Source of the DNA: Lacrimispora xylanisolvens
Lineage (GTDB): Bacteria > Bacillota > Clostridia > Lachnospirales > Lachnospiraceae
DNA: 64,000 bases
NCBI GenBank assembly: GCA_017084465.1
Contig: CP070896.1
Coordinates: forward strand, 2,469,001 to 2,533,000
Direction: 5' to 3'
Shown here: positions 17,612-30,596 of the stretch, piece by piece
How positions within the stretch are numbered: the stretch's first letter is position 1
Layout: each line of letters begins with the position of its first letter
The notes under the pieces: generated by a model
Seen by the model: the letters and a program-made list of their open reading frames with translations, nothing else
What the model was told of the DNA's origin: nothing
Databases searched by the model: none
Translations under genes and position numbers: made by a program

Positions 17612-20086
17612 TTATTCCATTATTACTCCACAGATAAAATCATTTCCAAGGCCCGAGAAGTAAGCAGAGGCATCATTTAGGCCCATTTTCTGACTATCCT
17701 TCGTTTCCGGATTATATAGTGTGACATTATACTGGTCATAGCCTGAGATAAGAACATACCCACCCTGACCTGTATAGGCAGCAACCGGACACCCCTGGCC
17801 GATAAAGTAAAGAATCTGATTTAAGGTGGCACCCCTGGCATCAATCATAAAGACTCCATCCATTAATCCATCATCTGCAAAGCCTGACAGATTCCGGTTA
17901 AAAGCTGCGCCTTTCTTCAATGGGTCTTTCATGGTTTTAACAGGAGGCCGGTTCACCCGGTTCCACAGAATCTCCTGATTCTGGTCAGTCACAATCCCCA
18001 TCTTATCATAGGCAAGCTCCAATGCCTTAATAAAACTTCTGCTGCTTCCCAGATAATGACCTCCTGCATAGGCAATATATCTGTTATCCTGATTCTTAGG
18101 ACGGCTCTTTAATTCAACCACCTCGGTTGTTTCATAGGCTACCTTCTTTGGCACAGCAATGGTTACCTCCCGGCTTGAAGCTTCCTGATCCAGCTGTACA
18201 AAATATATCTTTTTGCGGTCCTCTGAAGCGTACCAGCCGATTCCCTTTAATTCTTCATTGGAAATCTCCTGGTTACAGACGATGGTATCCTGCCTGGAAA
18301 CCGAATAGGACTGGCTGTCGTTTTTAAGCACCTGGGTTAAGTGAATCCGGCTTCCATCTACCGTCACATCCGCAATATAAGTCTGATCCTGCTCATATTT
18401 CTTAACAATTGAACCGCTTTGATCCATGATCTCAATCCGGTACATGGGAGCATCAAGAACCCTGCCGTTTTGAGACCAGATATCACCGTTTTTCGCAATT
18501 CCATATATGAAATCATCGCCTACAAAGCCCAGAGGACGAAAACGGTTGTCCTCTCCACCGCTGATTTCTCTTTTAATTCCGGTATCCAGATCCATCAGAT
18601 GAATCACACTGGCACCGAAAACGTCATTTCCCTCCTGCCATGCAAAATGGCGCTCTGTACTGCTGACCGCATAGCCTCCCTCAGAAACAGAATCTGCCAG
18701 CACCATATATTCGTTGCTGTTTAAATCGATTCCATAAACAGACCTGCCCGCCATAAGATAGAGCATTCCATTGGTTCCTAAATGAGAAAGCTGGCCCACT
18801 TCTTCTTTCAGCATCTCAAAGGATGAGGTGACCGGTGTAAAGAACCGTTCCCCTATGGCATTCTCACCGCTGCTGTACCGGTAGAGAGCGATACCCATGC
18901 TCCCTTCATGTATCCCCCGGTTCATATATCCGTAGACCAGAAAATCCACATCCCCGTTATCGCTTACGGAAAGAATCTTGATGTCATGCTGGTTATAACC
19001 ACTGCGAAGACCATCATCGGTTCCGCTGCGGAATGAAAATACCTTTACTGCATGACCCTGTTTCTGATCGTAAGTCCATAAATCCCGATTGATTCCATAA
19101 GCAATACAATTTCCGCCAGGACTTTTCTTTGTCTGTACTTCATCTGCATTGGTGATCCCAAGTGTGATCCGTTTTCCAGAAAATAGTTCTTTCTGTCCGG
19201 AGAATATCTGATTGGTGCTCCGTTCAAAGTCCATCAGATAAATGCGGCGGCTGTCCCATTTCATCGTGTAGGTATCTTCCACCTCATACAGTTCTGAATC
19301 GACTCCTTCACCAGCCCTTTCAGCCTGGTACTCCAGACTGACACTGCACATCACACCATCTAAATCTTTCAAAGTGGTTCGGATTTCTCCGACCGGTTTC
19401 ATAGACATCCCTCCCCAGGTGAGCTGGGAAAAACTGGACCGTATGGAAACATGACCCAGAGAACTGTTATCTTCCGTGTTGTTGGTCTCCAGATATGTAG
19501 TCAGATCCCTTGCCTGGTCATAGTTAAATGTCTTGGTTGTAAAATCAACAGCAAAATCAATCATATCCTTCGCATTGGTACTGTCCGTCCACATGATCCG
19601 GGTATAATAATAAAGTGTTCCTTTATCCGAAGTGTCCAGTGTAAGAACCAGTATATATTCCTTGTCTTTTGTCAGAAGATTCTGTATGGGAAGAGATGCC
19701 TTAACGACTCCTTCTTCCTGGTCCCATTTGCTAAGGCTGGTGCGCTCCACAAGGCGGCTTAAATCCAGACTGCGCACTTCATACTGTATACCGGTTATGG
19801 TGCCGTTATAATCTGCAATCCCAAGGTTTAAATTACGATCCTGGGGAAGTACGGTAAGGGCCTCCCTTGATACAGTCTGTGCCATATCCTGAACATAGCC
19901 ATGAAGAAGATTCATCTTTCTGCCGTACATATCCGCGTACACAACAGGAAGGGCTGCCTCATCCATGGAGGTATACACCATTACATCATTTTTTTCTGTA
20001 TTTCTCTGATTCCACATAAAATAAACTGCGATAGCCATTACGAATACCACAGATAAAATTCCAATCTTTTTAGCCAATCGATTCAT
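17612..20086 (-). CDS. Conserved Lachnospiraceae-type membrane-anchored extracytoplasmic protein
   Basis: About 824 aa, function unknown. One N-terminal membrane segment (ILSVVFVMAIAVYFMW) anchors a large outer domain. The middle (about 300-650) has repeated blade-like strands (DLWTYDQ, VIHLMDLDTG, IWSQNGRVL) suggestive of a beta-propeller. The last 100 residues have a VLISGYD...LYNPET pattern like C39-type peptidase domains, but the catalytic histidine position appears to be glycine/tyrosine. AAAGGA touches the first ATG (20095), so the ATG at 20086 is preferred. Identified by overall look only. Confidence 0.6.
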   Translation of the reverse strand: MNRLAKKIGILSVVFVMAIAVYFMWNQRNTEKNDVMVYTSMDEAALPVVYADMYGRKMNLLHGYVQDMAQTVSREALTVLPQDRNLNLGIADYNGTITGIQYEVRSLDLSRLVERTSLSKWDQEEGVVKASLPIQNLLTKDKEYILVLTLDTSDKGTLYYYTRIMWTDSTNAKDMIDFAVDFTTKTFNYDQARDLTTYLETNNTEDNSSLGHVSIRSSFSQLTWGGMSMKPVGEIRTTLKDLDGVMCSVSLEYQAERAGEGVDSELYEVEDTYTMKWDSRRIYLMDFERSTNQIFSGQKELFSGKRITLGITNADEVQTKKSPGGNCIAYGINRDLWTYDQKQGHAVKVFSFRSGTDDGLRSGYNQHDIKILSVSDNGDVDFLVYGYMNRGIHEGSMGIALYRYSSGENAIGERFFTPVTSSFEMLKEEVGQLSHLGTNGMLYLMAGRSVYGIDLNSNEYMVLADSVSEGGYAVSSTERHFAWQEGNDVFGASVIHLMDLDTGIKREISGGEDNRFRPLGFVGDDFIYGIAKNGDIWSQNGRVLDAPMYRIEIMDQSGSIVKKYEQDQTYIADVTVDGSRIHLTQVLKNDSQSYSVSRQDTIVCNQEISNEELKGIGWYASEDRKKIYFVQLDQEASSREVTIAVPKKVAYETTEVVELKSRPKNQDNRYIAYAGGHYLGSSRSFIKALELAYDKMGIVTDQNQEILWNRVNRPPVKTMKDPLKKGAAFNRNLSGFADDGLMDGVFMIDARGATLNQILYFIGQGCPVAAYTGQGGYVLISGYDQYNVTLYNPETKDSQKMGLNDASAYFSGLGNDFICGVIME

Positions 20087-20124
20087 ATAAAACATCCTTT
20101 ATTTTCCCAGTTTTGATCTTCTTT

Positions 20125-20153
20125 ATTGTAAACAATAATGAACAAAACTACAA
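20125..20153 (-). promoter_or_regulatory. Candidate promoter of the 824-aa protein gene
   Basis: TTGTAG (20153-20148), 17-bp spacer, TACAAT (20130-20125), about 40 nt before the ATG. Confidence 0.45.
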
Positions 20154-20182
20154 TGAAAACTTTCTTAAACATTCGTTAAATG

Positions 20183-20221
20183 AAAAAGAGACAGCCTCCC
20201 TTTTATAGGAAGCTGTCTTTT
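20183..20221 (-). terminator. Terminator of the Pro-rich protein gene
   Basis: AGACAGC (20189-20195) pairs with GCTGTCT (20212-20218), with extra pairing inside. The minus strand then runs into CTCTTTTTC. Confidence 0.65.
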
Positions 20222-20228
20222 CTATTAC

Positions 20229-21017
20229 CTATCTGCACCGTCCGGAGTTACATCTTCTTCGGTGCATTTCATTCAGTAGCAGTACTGACACGATATCCCC
20301 CAGCAGACCATTACCCTGTGGCGGTCCGGGATTTGCCCCCCAATAAGGTGGCTTCGGTCCGGGCCCTGGTCCCCAGTAAGGCGGTTTCGGTCCGGGTCCT
20401 GGCCCCCAGTAGGGTGGTTTCGGTCCGGGTCCTGGCCCCCAGTAAGGCGGTCTTGGTCCGGGTCCCCAGTAAGGCGGTCTTGGTCCGGGTCCCGGCCCCC
20501 AGTAAGGCGGCCTCGGTCCGGGCGGCGGTCTCCAGCCAGGAGGTTTTGGTCCGGGCGGGCCCCAACCGGGAGGTCCCCATGTGGAGTACCTGTCACTCAG
20601 TTCCGCTTTTTCTAACTCCTCATTTTCCCAATCCGCAGGCTCTTGCTGCATCTGCGCTGCTGTCTCAGTCTTTTCATTGTTCCCCATCAGCAATTCGTCC
20701 GTTATGGTTCCTTCTTCACGAATCTTTGCGCAAATGGAATCACAAACCTGATGAATAAGCAGACGATCGGGGAATTCATCGTACATTGGGCTGTCTTTAT
20801 AATCCAGGTGATCACATGCGGAAACGACGTATTCCTGCAGACGTTTCATATGTCCCGGGTACATTCCCTGTAAATATTCCAGATCCTTTGCAATGATATC
20901 CTTCGGCTCCAGAGAACTTTCCCTGATACTCCTGTCACCATAAAGCATGTATGGGGGCAGGCTCTCATTATCCTCTCCATAAGTATAGTCCGGGTTGCCT
21001 GGCACGGTTGTTATCAC
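20229..21017 (-). CDS. Lachnospiraceae conserved protein with Pro/Gly/Tyr/Trp repeat tail
   Basis: 262 aa. The N-terminal half holds a conserved segment (DLEYLQGMYPGHMKRLQEYV ... MYDEFPDRLLIHQVC) seen in unnamed Lachnospiraceae proteins. Residues about 148-235 are a low-complexity tract of six PPYWGPGPG-like repeats. The C-terminus is basic and Cys-containing. No signal peptide is visible. The composition resembles spore-coat or surface proteins, but that is a guess. The GTG at 21017 sits too close to GGGAG, and the next in-frame GTG is also possible. Confidence 0.6.
   Translation of the reverse strand: MITTVPGNPDYTYGEDNESLPPYMLYGDRSIRESSLEPKDIIAKDLEYLQGMYPGHMKRLQEYVVSACDHLDYKDSPMYDEFPDRLLIHQVCDSICAKIREEGTITDELLMGNNEKTETAAQMQQEPADWENEELEKAELSDRYSTWGPPGWGPPGPKPPGWRPPPGPRPPYWGPGPGPRPPYWGPGPRPPYWGPGPGPKPPYWGPGPGPKPPYWGPGPGPKPPYWGANPGPPQGNGLLGDIVSVLLLNEMHRRRCNSGRCR
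20338..20529 (-). repeat. In-frame 33-bp tandem repeat in the Pro-rich gene
   Basis: Six units beginning CCCCAGTAAGG (plus strand) at 20338, 20371, 20404, 20437, 20464 and 20497. Five units are 33 nt and the fourth is 27 nt, so every change keeps frame. Each unit encodes PKPPYWGPGPG or PRPPYWGPGPG. Confidence 0.95.
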
Positions 21018-21083
21018 TCCCTGCTTTTAGCTTATACAACACCATTCTATGCGAAGAAGTATAAAAAAGTTCGGTTATTGCCA

Positions 21084-22004
21084 TTAAAAAAGACGTTCCG
21101 GATAAATTCCTTTTGAAACCAGATCTTTGATTGCCTCTGAAACAGCTGGTTTATCTTCTTTATAAGTTACTCCAAACCATTTATCTCTTGTTTCCAGTAC
21201 GTGAACTCTGGCTTTATCCTGGCTGATCAGCCGGTCAATGATCTTAGGAAGAAGATATTCGGATTTAAAGTCCCCTTCCTTCAGATTCTCTAAAAATGTG
21301 GGAAAACCATGCTCCAGTTCCATTAAAAATGCAGGTGATAGTCCCCACATATTCATGGATACATTCTGGTTTAAGGAAACCTTCACCGGATTACCCGCCT
21401 CATCTCTTCCGCAGGCTTCCCCTCCAGCCATAATGAGCTCATAAGTCTCTGTAACTTTCTCTAAGACGCCGTCAGACCCCACCTGACATACTCCTCTGGT
21501 AACGCCTCCGTTTTCGCTTAAGGTATTGCCCAGAATAAACCCGCTCATGCACAGATCAAATGGTCTGACAGCTGGATCCATCTGGTTTACCAGATAATCG
21601 TGAATCTTTACAAACCCTTCTTTTCCATAATAGTCATCTGCATTGATTACCGCAAACGGCTCCTGTATCACATCTTTCGCACACAGAATTGCCTGTCCTG
21701 TTCCCCAGGGTTTGGTTCTTTCTTCCGGCTTATGAAAGCCCGCCGGCAGATCATCAAGTTCCTGGAACGCATACTTTACCGGTGCAATCTTTTCAATCCG
21801 GTTGCCAATAATCTCTTTAAAATCCTGTTCAAGATCTTTACGAATGATAAATACAATTTTGTTAAAGCCTGCATTCAAAGCATCATAAATGGAAAAGTCC
21901 ATTATGATCTCACCACTGGGTCCAACCGGTTCCAGCTGTTTGATTCCACCGCCAAACCGGCTCCCGATTCCGGCTGCCATAATAACTAATGATGTTTCTT
22001 TCAT
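21084..22004 (-). CDS. Sugar-phosphate nucleotidyltransferase (second copy)
   Basis: 306 aa from the ATG at 22004, which has GGGGAG at 9 nt. An upstream in-frame extension has no ribosome site. VIMAAGIGSRFGGGIKQ and VINADDYYG motifs match the paralogue at 15237-16167, and this copy is intact. It confirms where the frame of the first copy should run. Substrate unknown. Confidence 0.82.
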   Translation of the reverse strand: MKETSLVIMAAGIGSRFGGGIKQLEPVGPSGEIIMDFSIYDALNAGFNKIVFIIRKDLEQDFKEIIGNRIEKIAPVKYAFQELDDLPAGFHKPEERTKPWGTGQAILCAKDVIQEPFAVINADDYYGKEGFVKIHDYLVNQMDPAVRPFDLCMSGFILGNTLSENGGVTRGVCQVGSDGVLEKVTETYELIMAGGEACGRDEAGNPVKVSLNQNVSMNMWGLSPAFLMELEHGFPTFLENLKEGDFKSEYLLPKIIDRLISQDKARVHVLETRDKWFGVTYKEDKPAVSEAIKDLVSKGIYPERLF

Positions 22005-22101
22005 AATACATTCTCCCCTATTTCGTTTTATCTGTTCCATAGTATAGCATAATTTTGGCAGATAATCCACATTCAGGGGCATTTCCCCCTCATTCTTCCA
22101 C

Positions 22102-22149
22102 AAAAAAGGGACTTAAACCAGGTAAAAACGGTTTAAATCCCTTTTTTTT
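22102..22149 (-). terminator. Terminator of the ATP synthase operon
   Basis: GGGACTTAAACC (22108-22119) pairs with GGTTTAAATCCC (22130-22141). A/T runs flank both sides, so it may act in both directions. Confidence 0.85.
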
Positions 22150-22546
22150 ATTTCGTAAGCGAAATTCTTACCAGTGCCTTTTTCAGCGCTGTTTCCGCTC
22201 TTACTATATCGATCTCTCCGCTCTGCTCTTTCAAGCGGCGTTCTGCACGGACCTTAGCCTCTTCCGCTCGGTTTAAATCGATCTCCTCCGGCCACTCTGC
22301 CACTTCAGCCATAATAACAATATTCTCCGGTAAAATCTCAAGAAATCCAGACATCAGAGCAGCTTCTTTTATGCCGCCAGCTTCGTGAATTTTTAAGACT
22401 CCCGGTGCTACAATCGCTGTCATTGGAATATGTCCCCGGTATACACCGATCTCACCTTCTGCAGTAGTGAGTTCCACCATAGAGGCCTCTCCCTCATAGA
22501 ACTTTCGTTCAGGAGTTATGATCTGCAGTTTGAATAAATCAGCCAT
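22148..22546 (-). CDS. atpC: ATP synthase F1 epsilon subunit
   Basis: 132 aa. Beta-sandwich N-terminus (ITPERKFYEGEA, GEIGVYRGHIPM) and helical C-terminus of the central stalk. Last gene of the atp operon, 11 nt after atpD. Confidence 0.95.
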   Translation of the reverse strand: MADLFKLQIITPERKFYEGEASMVELTTAEGEIGVYRGHIPMTAIVAPGVLKIHEAGGIKEAALMSGFLEILPENIVIMAEVAEWPEEIDLNRAEEAKVRAERRLKEQSGEIDIVRAETALKKALVRISLTK

Positions 22547-22557
22547 CTTCCCACCCC

Positions 22558-23964
<1,407 letters not shown>

Positions 23965-24020
23965 TTATTTATATTTCATTATTTATTAAGGAAGTTCGGC
24001 TTGCTTCACATACCGAACAG

Positions 24021-24874
24021 TTATGATATTGCATTGGCACCGGCTATAATTTCGGTAAGTTCCTGGGTAATGGAACCCTGTCTTGCCCTGTTATAAATCA
24101 GCCCAAGCTCTTCTATCATATCTTCCGCATTATTGGTCGCAGAATCCATGGCAGTCATTCTGGCTCCGTTCTCACTGGCTACAGCCTCTAATAAAGCGCC
24201 GTAAATCAGACTGCTCATATATTTGGGAATAATGGAATCCAGAACCTCATCTTCATTCGGCTCATAGTTCATAAGCGCCAGATCCGTCTTTTCGCTTCCC
24301 TCTGCCATCTCAACAGGAAGAAGTTTTTAAGGTGGGGATCTGTGTCACTGTATTTTTAAATGAAGTATAAACCAGATAGATCTCTCCGATTCGGTTTTGT
24401 CCGAATGCATCCAAAAGCTCCATGGTTATGTCAGCAGCATCGCGGTAAATGGGTTCATTAATTACTTCGGAATAGTCCTGAGCAATGTGATAGCCCTTTT
24501 TTACCAAGTGATTCCTTGCCTTTTCGTCCAATTGCATAGATATCCGTAAGCTCCGGTTCTAACCGTTCATCCTGAAGGACAAGCTTTGCAATGTTGCTGT
24601 TGTACCCGCCGGCAAGACCCCTGTTGGAAGTAATCACTATCACTGCCTTCCGTTTGGAATCACCTGCCTTTAAATACTTATGCTCAATTGTTCCGGACTT
24701 TCTAAGCATGGAGTTTATGGTATCGTACATCATATCATAATACGGCTTGGAAGCTTCCGCTTTTGCTCTGGATTTCTGCAGTTTAACGGTAGATATGAGT
24801 TTCATGGCTTTGGTAATCTGTTCGGTACTTTGAATACTATCTCTTCTTCGTTTGATATCCCTTATGGATGCCAT
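24021..24874 (-). CDS. atpG: ATP synthase F1 gamma subunit (two frameshifts)
   Basis: About 284 aa after repair. The N-terminus ASIRDIKRRRDSIQSTEQITKAM and the C-terminal helix IYNRARQGSITQELTEI are diagnostic for the rotor gamma. It is split into three ORFs: one extra base near 24511-24520 (IGRKGKNHLVKKGY restored) and one in T5 24324-24328 (QIPTLKLLPVEMAEG restored). The ATG at 24874 has AGGTG at 7 nt. Confidence 0.93.
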
Positions 24875-24879
24875 GATTT

Positions 24880-26425
<1,546 letters not shown>

Positions 26426-26975
26426 TTACGATATCTGCAGCTTTGACAAGCTGCGGCGCAGCTCATAAATCTGCGTCTTAATACTGGAATCCACTACCCG
26501 GTCACCGATCCGGATCACCAGACCTCCGATAATGGAAGGATCAACCAGATAAACCATCTCAAACTCCTGATAGCTGGTTGTGCCAAGCAGTTTTCCCCAG
26601 AAGCTGGGCTTTCTGCTCCTCTTTTAATTCCACAGCACTGGTCACATAGGCCACGCCGATTTTTTTATATTCCTTGACAGTGTTTATAAAGTACTCACAG
26701 ATTGCATTGATTTCCTTTTGCCTGCCTTTTTCGACAATGACTGTTAAAAACCCCATGAGAGTTTCCGATACCCGTCCGCCGAATACTTCCTGTATAATTC
26801 CGTTTTTTTCTTCCTTGCCTATCTTCGGATTATCAAGAAGTCCTGCAAGATCCTGATTGTTAACAAAGACTGCCTGCAGGCTTTTTACTTCCTCGAACAA
26901 AGCGTCCACTTCCTGTCTTTCCAGGGCTTCCTCAAACAATGCATCACCGTATACTTTTGATACTAGCTTTGCCAT
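26426..26975 (-). CDS. atpH: ATP synthase delta subunit (frameshifted)
   Basis: About 183 aa after repair. VSKVYGDALFEEA start, and the C-terminal IIGGLVIRIGDRVVDSSIKTQ motif is recovered when one base is removed at 26591-26598 (T4C4). It links F1 to the peripheral stalk. The start overlaps the atpF end by 13 nt. Confidence 0.93.
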
Positions 26976-27482
26976 GTGCTCTCACCCATCTCTTTCAAGG
27001 TTTCATCAATAAGAGAGTCCTGTATGGAAGTATCGATGGATGCTGCCACGACTTTGCCGGCCATGACAGATGCGATGGATATGATCTGTTCTTTCATATC
27101 ATCAAGCGCTTTCTTTCTCTCTCTCCAGTTCCACTTCACGATTTCCTCTCATAACAATGCGGTTCGCTTCTTCCCTGGCTTCTGATAAAATCTCTGCCTC
27201 ACGCTGCTTTGCTCTTTTTCTTGCATCTTCCAGAATTTCTTCCGCCTCTTTTCTGACTTCTAAAAGTCTGGCCTCGTATTCTTCCTTCATTACATGAGCT
27301 GCTTCTTTATCTTCTGCAGCGCTTTTCAACTCTCCTGCAATTTTTAACTTTCTATTTTCCAGAGCATTACGAACTGGATTAAAAAGCTTATAGGATAAAG
27401 CAAAAAACAGAAGGAATACGTTAATGCCAGTGATAAACGCATCGAAAAGCAGCTGTGGGTCAAATCCCAATAATCTGTCCAA
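26963..27482 (-). CDS. atpF: ATP synthase Fo b subunit (frameshifted)
   Basis: About 173 aa after repair: one N-terminal membrane helix (FITGINVFLLFFALSY) and a long charged coiled coil of the peripheral stalk. The frame breaks in a GA-rich stretch near 27110-27125 (LERE/KKALDDMKEQI), after which the reading continues to a stop at 26963. Confidence 0.9.
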
Positions 27483-27530
27483 GGTTTCGCCTCCTCTCGC
27501 TCTTTCTTTTTATTCCTGCCAGACCTCTGT

Positions 27531-27806
<276 letters not shown>

Positions 27807-27831
27807 TTAAAATAATTAGTAATTTGTTTGA

Positions 27832-28534
27832 TTAATCCAACTTATCATTTACATATACCATGGTCAGCATACAGAACACATAAGTCTGTATACAGCCTGA
27901 GAATAAATCACAGTATACATGTAAAAAATGATGGGATACCGATCTTGACGAAGATTGGCATCATCCCATACCACAATCCCATGATCACAACTCCTGACAT
28001 CATGTTACCAAACAAACGGAGCGCCTGGGATAGTGGGTTTGTAATCTCTCCGATTAAGTTAATCGGAAATAAAACGGGAAACGGCTGTGCAAGACTTGTT
28101 AGATGCCCGATTCCGTGGTTCTTGATACCCTGGTACTGAACGATGCAGAATGTGAATACACCGAGCATAAATGTGACACCAAAGTCTCCGGTGGGGGTTC
28201 TAAGCCCAAATAAACCACTGATATTACAGAATAAAATAAAGAGAAAGATTGTTCCGATATAATTGACAAACTTCTTGGCATTATGCCCCATGGTTTCCTT
28301 CACCAGTTTATCCAGTGCTTCCACCAATAGTTCCATAATATTCTGAAATGTGCCCGGTACCTCTGTCGCGCGTTTCATCTTCCGGTCCGTAACAAATGCT
28401 AGAATCAAAATCGTGATTGTTATAATGCTAAGACCGATTTCTGTTGTAGTTACCCACAGATCCTGCCCGAACGCGTGAAACTTTGTAACACCTTTGATCA
28501 TAAAGTCCACATTACTGGCATTCGCAATGACCAT
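27832..28534 (-). CDS. atpB: ATP synthase Fo a subunit (frameshifted near end)
   Basis: About 233 aa after repair. The key stator arginine is in SQALRLFGNMMSG, with multiple membrane helices. An extra base in A6 27923-27928 truncates it. Without it the last helix reads PSFLHVYCDLFSG...CMLTMVYVND, typical of AtpB. Confidence 0.94.
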
Positions 28535-28582
28535 ACGCTATAGCCTCCTTTCTTAAAAAATAATACACAAGACCGCAGTAAA

Positions 28583-28984
28583 TTACTTGTTGTTATCCTT
28601 GCGGGATGCAATCCTGTGAATGACAGGCTGCAAAAATGCTCCTGCTTTGAGTCCAAGGACTCCGATTACTACTGCCACCGGATTAAACCGGTCTGAAAAC
28701 CAATTAATGACTATTACCAATATGGCAATAAGCAGCAGATAACGAACGGCTGCACTGATTATACCCCGTTTCTGAACGGTTCTGGGATCCTGGGATTTCA
28801 TGGATCGGTCAAGCACCAGTGCCATGGAAAGAAACATGGCAAGAGCAAGTACCATTCCCAGAAGCAGGCCTGCAAATACGGAGGCTCTGGGGTACAAAAA
28901 AAATGACCCCAGCATAAGCAGCGCAGTAAAAATCACAATCCCTGCTGAAACCTCAACAATCAAATTCTTTGTTGCTTTTTCCAT
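28583..28984 (-). CDS. atpI: ATP synthase subunit I (AtpI)
   Basis: 133 aa, four membrane helices, weakly conserved as usual for AtpI, which helps assemble the c ring. It lies between atpZ and atpB. Confidence 0.8.
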   Translation of the reverse strand: MEKATKNLIVEVSAGIVIFTALLMLGSFFLYPRASVFAGLLLGMVLALAMFLSMALVLDRSMKSQDPRTVQKRGIISAAVRYLLLIAILVIVINWFSDRFNPVAVVIGVLGLKAGAFLQPVIHRIASRKDNNK

Positions 28985-28999
28985 TACAAGTCCTCCTGC

Positions 29000-29335
29000 T
29001 TATTTTAGCTTCTCGTCATCGCTCTTTTTTATACGGCTTGGCTGCTTGGGTTTACTCACCATGGTATTGGTTGCTCTTTGTCTCTCCATGCGGGCTTTCC
29101 GATCTTCTTCCTTTTCTTCCCTCTCGTTCATGGCAAGTGTGGCTTTCGCAATCTTATATGCATTCCGGCCGCCCGCCAGAAAGCCAAGAACAAGGAATAA
29201 CAGCAGCAGCTTAGTTCCTGCATACCGGTCGAAATAGTAACCGGCAAGAATACAAACGAATACAGGCACCATCACACTTAACCCCAGTTGGGTTACCATC
29301 AAAAGACTTCTCATTACACTTTTGTTATGTCGCAT
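29000..29335 (-). CDS. atpZ: AtpZ/AtpI-like membrane protein
   Basis: About 111 aa from the ATG at 29335 (AGGTG 5 nt upstream; the longer frame has no ribosome site). Two membrane helices with a glycine-rich second helix (FLVLGFLAGGRNAYK) and a charged C-terminus match the small AtpZ-type protein at the head of clostridial atp operons. Confidence 0.75.
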   Translation of the reverse strand: MRHNKSVMRSLLMVTQLGLSVMVPVFVCILAGYYFDRYAGTKLLLLFLVLGFLAGGRNAYKIAKATLAMNEREEKEEDRKARMERQRATNTMVSKPKQPSRIKKSDDEKLK

Positions 29336-29374
29336 GAATTCACCTGCCTTCTGCCTCCTGCACATATAATAGAT

Positions 29375-29403
29375 ATTATACCTAATAAATTCCGCTTTGT
29401 CTA
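29375..29403 (-). promoter_or_regulatory. ATP synthase operon promoter
   Basis: TAGACA (29403-29398), 17-bp spacer, TATAAT (29380-29375), about 40 nt before atpZ. Confidence 0.7.
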
Positions 29404-29546
29404 TTATATACGGAAATTTAGCTCGTTTTTTATTAAACATGTATAATAAACCAGTAATTGTACATGAATAAAGCATGGATATGCTTTAATATTTGTAACC
29501 AACAAAAACATTATTATTCTACATATTATTAACGTAAGCTGTAAAA

Positions 29547-29595
29547 AAACACCCAGCTCTCATCTGGAGGAAACCAGAAAGAGCCAGGTGCTTTC
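29547..29595 (-). terminator. Terminator of the BMC operon
   Basis: On the minus strand CACCTGGCTCT pairs with AGAGCTGGGTG (two G-U pairs), with an inner CTGG/CCAG stem, followed by seven T. It closes the 16-kb BMC operon. Confidence 0.85.
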
Positions 29596-29605
29596 ATTAT
29601 GACAA

Positions 29606-29890
29606 TTAGATTTCTTTTGTTGCAGGAAGAATTGTTTCTACTTCTGCATGTGGACGAGGAATTACATGTACGGAAACCAGTTCGCCTACACGCTGAGCTG
29701 CTGCTGCACCTGCATCAGTTGCTGCCTTAACAGCTCCTACATCGCCTCTTACCATAACAGTTACAAGACCGCCGCCTACGAATTCTTTACCAATTAAAGT
29801 TACGTTAGCTGCCTTAACCATAGCATCTGCTGCCTCGATGGATCCAATTAAACCTTTAGTCTCGATCATTCCTAATGCATCATATTTCAT
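29606..29890 (-). CDS. BMC-H shell protein
   Basis: 94 aa, a single BMC domain with the conserved K in [13 protein letters not shown] and a glycine-rich pore loop in FVGGGL. It forms flat hexamers of the shell. It differs from the copy at 44468-44758 by one core residue (I/V) and the last few residues. It sits at the distal end of the operon. Confidence 0.95.
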   Translation of the reverse strand: MKYDALGMIETKGLIGSIEAADAMVKAANVTLIGKEFVGGGLVTVMVRGDVGAVKAATDAGAAAAQRVGELVSVHVIPRPHAEVETILPATKEI

Positions 29891-29934
29891 TTTTAAATCC
29901 TCCTGAATTTTTATAATTAATTTTTAATAGTTCC

Positions 29935-30571
29935 CTATTTAACAATTGTTACCTTAGAAGAACCGGAAAGGCCCATAGCATTGGCTTCTTCCGTGTCTAA
30001 GTGACATTCTAACGCTGAAGTCTCTGTTACGCGGATTGCCACGTTGTTAAAGATTCCTCCACGGATGCCCTCTGTTTCAATTTTAACTGTCTCACCATCG
30101 TGTACGCCGAATTTTAAAGCGTCAGCCGGTGACATGTGAATATGTCTCTGGGCAATGATTAAGCCCTCTTTTGTCTCTACGGTGCCTTTTGGTCCTACCA
30201 GTGTAATTCCTGGTGTTCCTGCCAGTTCACCGGACATTTTAGGTGTTGTATTTCTGCCAAGCTTAAAGCAGTCGGCAGCCAGGATTTCTACCTGGGTCTG
30301 CTTTCTTACAGGTCCTAAAATGCGGACTTTTTTCAATGGCTCCCTTGGGACCGCATACTGTTACCATTTCCTTGCATGCATACTGTCCGGGCTGGGATAA
30401 CTCTTTCATGTTGGTCAGCTGATAGCCTTTTCCAAACAGAGTATCTAAATCCTCCTGGGACAAATGCACATGGCGGTTGGAAACGCCTACCGGAATCGTC
30501 AGCTCATCACTGCCGGATTCTGATTTTACAGCATCCATTAAGAGCTTGATTACCGCTTCATACTTATCCAT
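29935..30571 (-). CDS. pduL: PduL-type phosphate acyltransferase (frameshifted)
   Basis: About 211 aa after removing one base from T6 30328-30333, joining GPKGAIEK to VRILGPV. The two HxH zinc motifs NRHVHLS and QRHIHMS are diagnostic. It converts acetyl-CoA to acetyl phosphate and recycles CoA inside the compartment. The N-terminus (EAVIKLLMDAVK) is an amphipathic helix followed by a Ser/Gly linker, as in encapsulation peptides. Confidence 0.9.
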
Positions 30572-30596
30572 TGCTGTTCTCCTTTTTCAGTTCAGA

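Noticed and set aside
20338..20529. Regular repeats that could suggest a CRISPR array
   Set aside because: The units are contiguous tandem copies without unique spacers and are in frame within a coding sequence.
20180..20758. Plus-strand 192-aa ORF rich in repeated valine/alanine motifs
   Set aside because: It is the antisense of the Pro-rich repeat gene; the repeat keeps all frames open. The minus-strand protein has a conserved N-terminal domain and a terminator, so it is the real gene.
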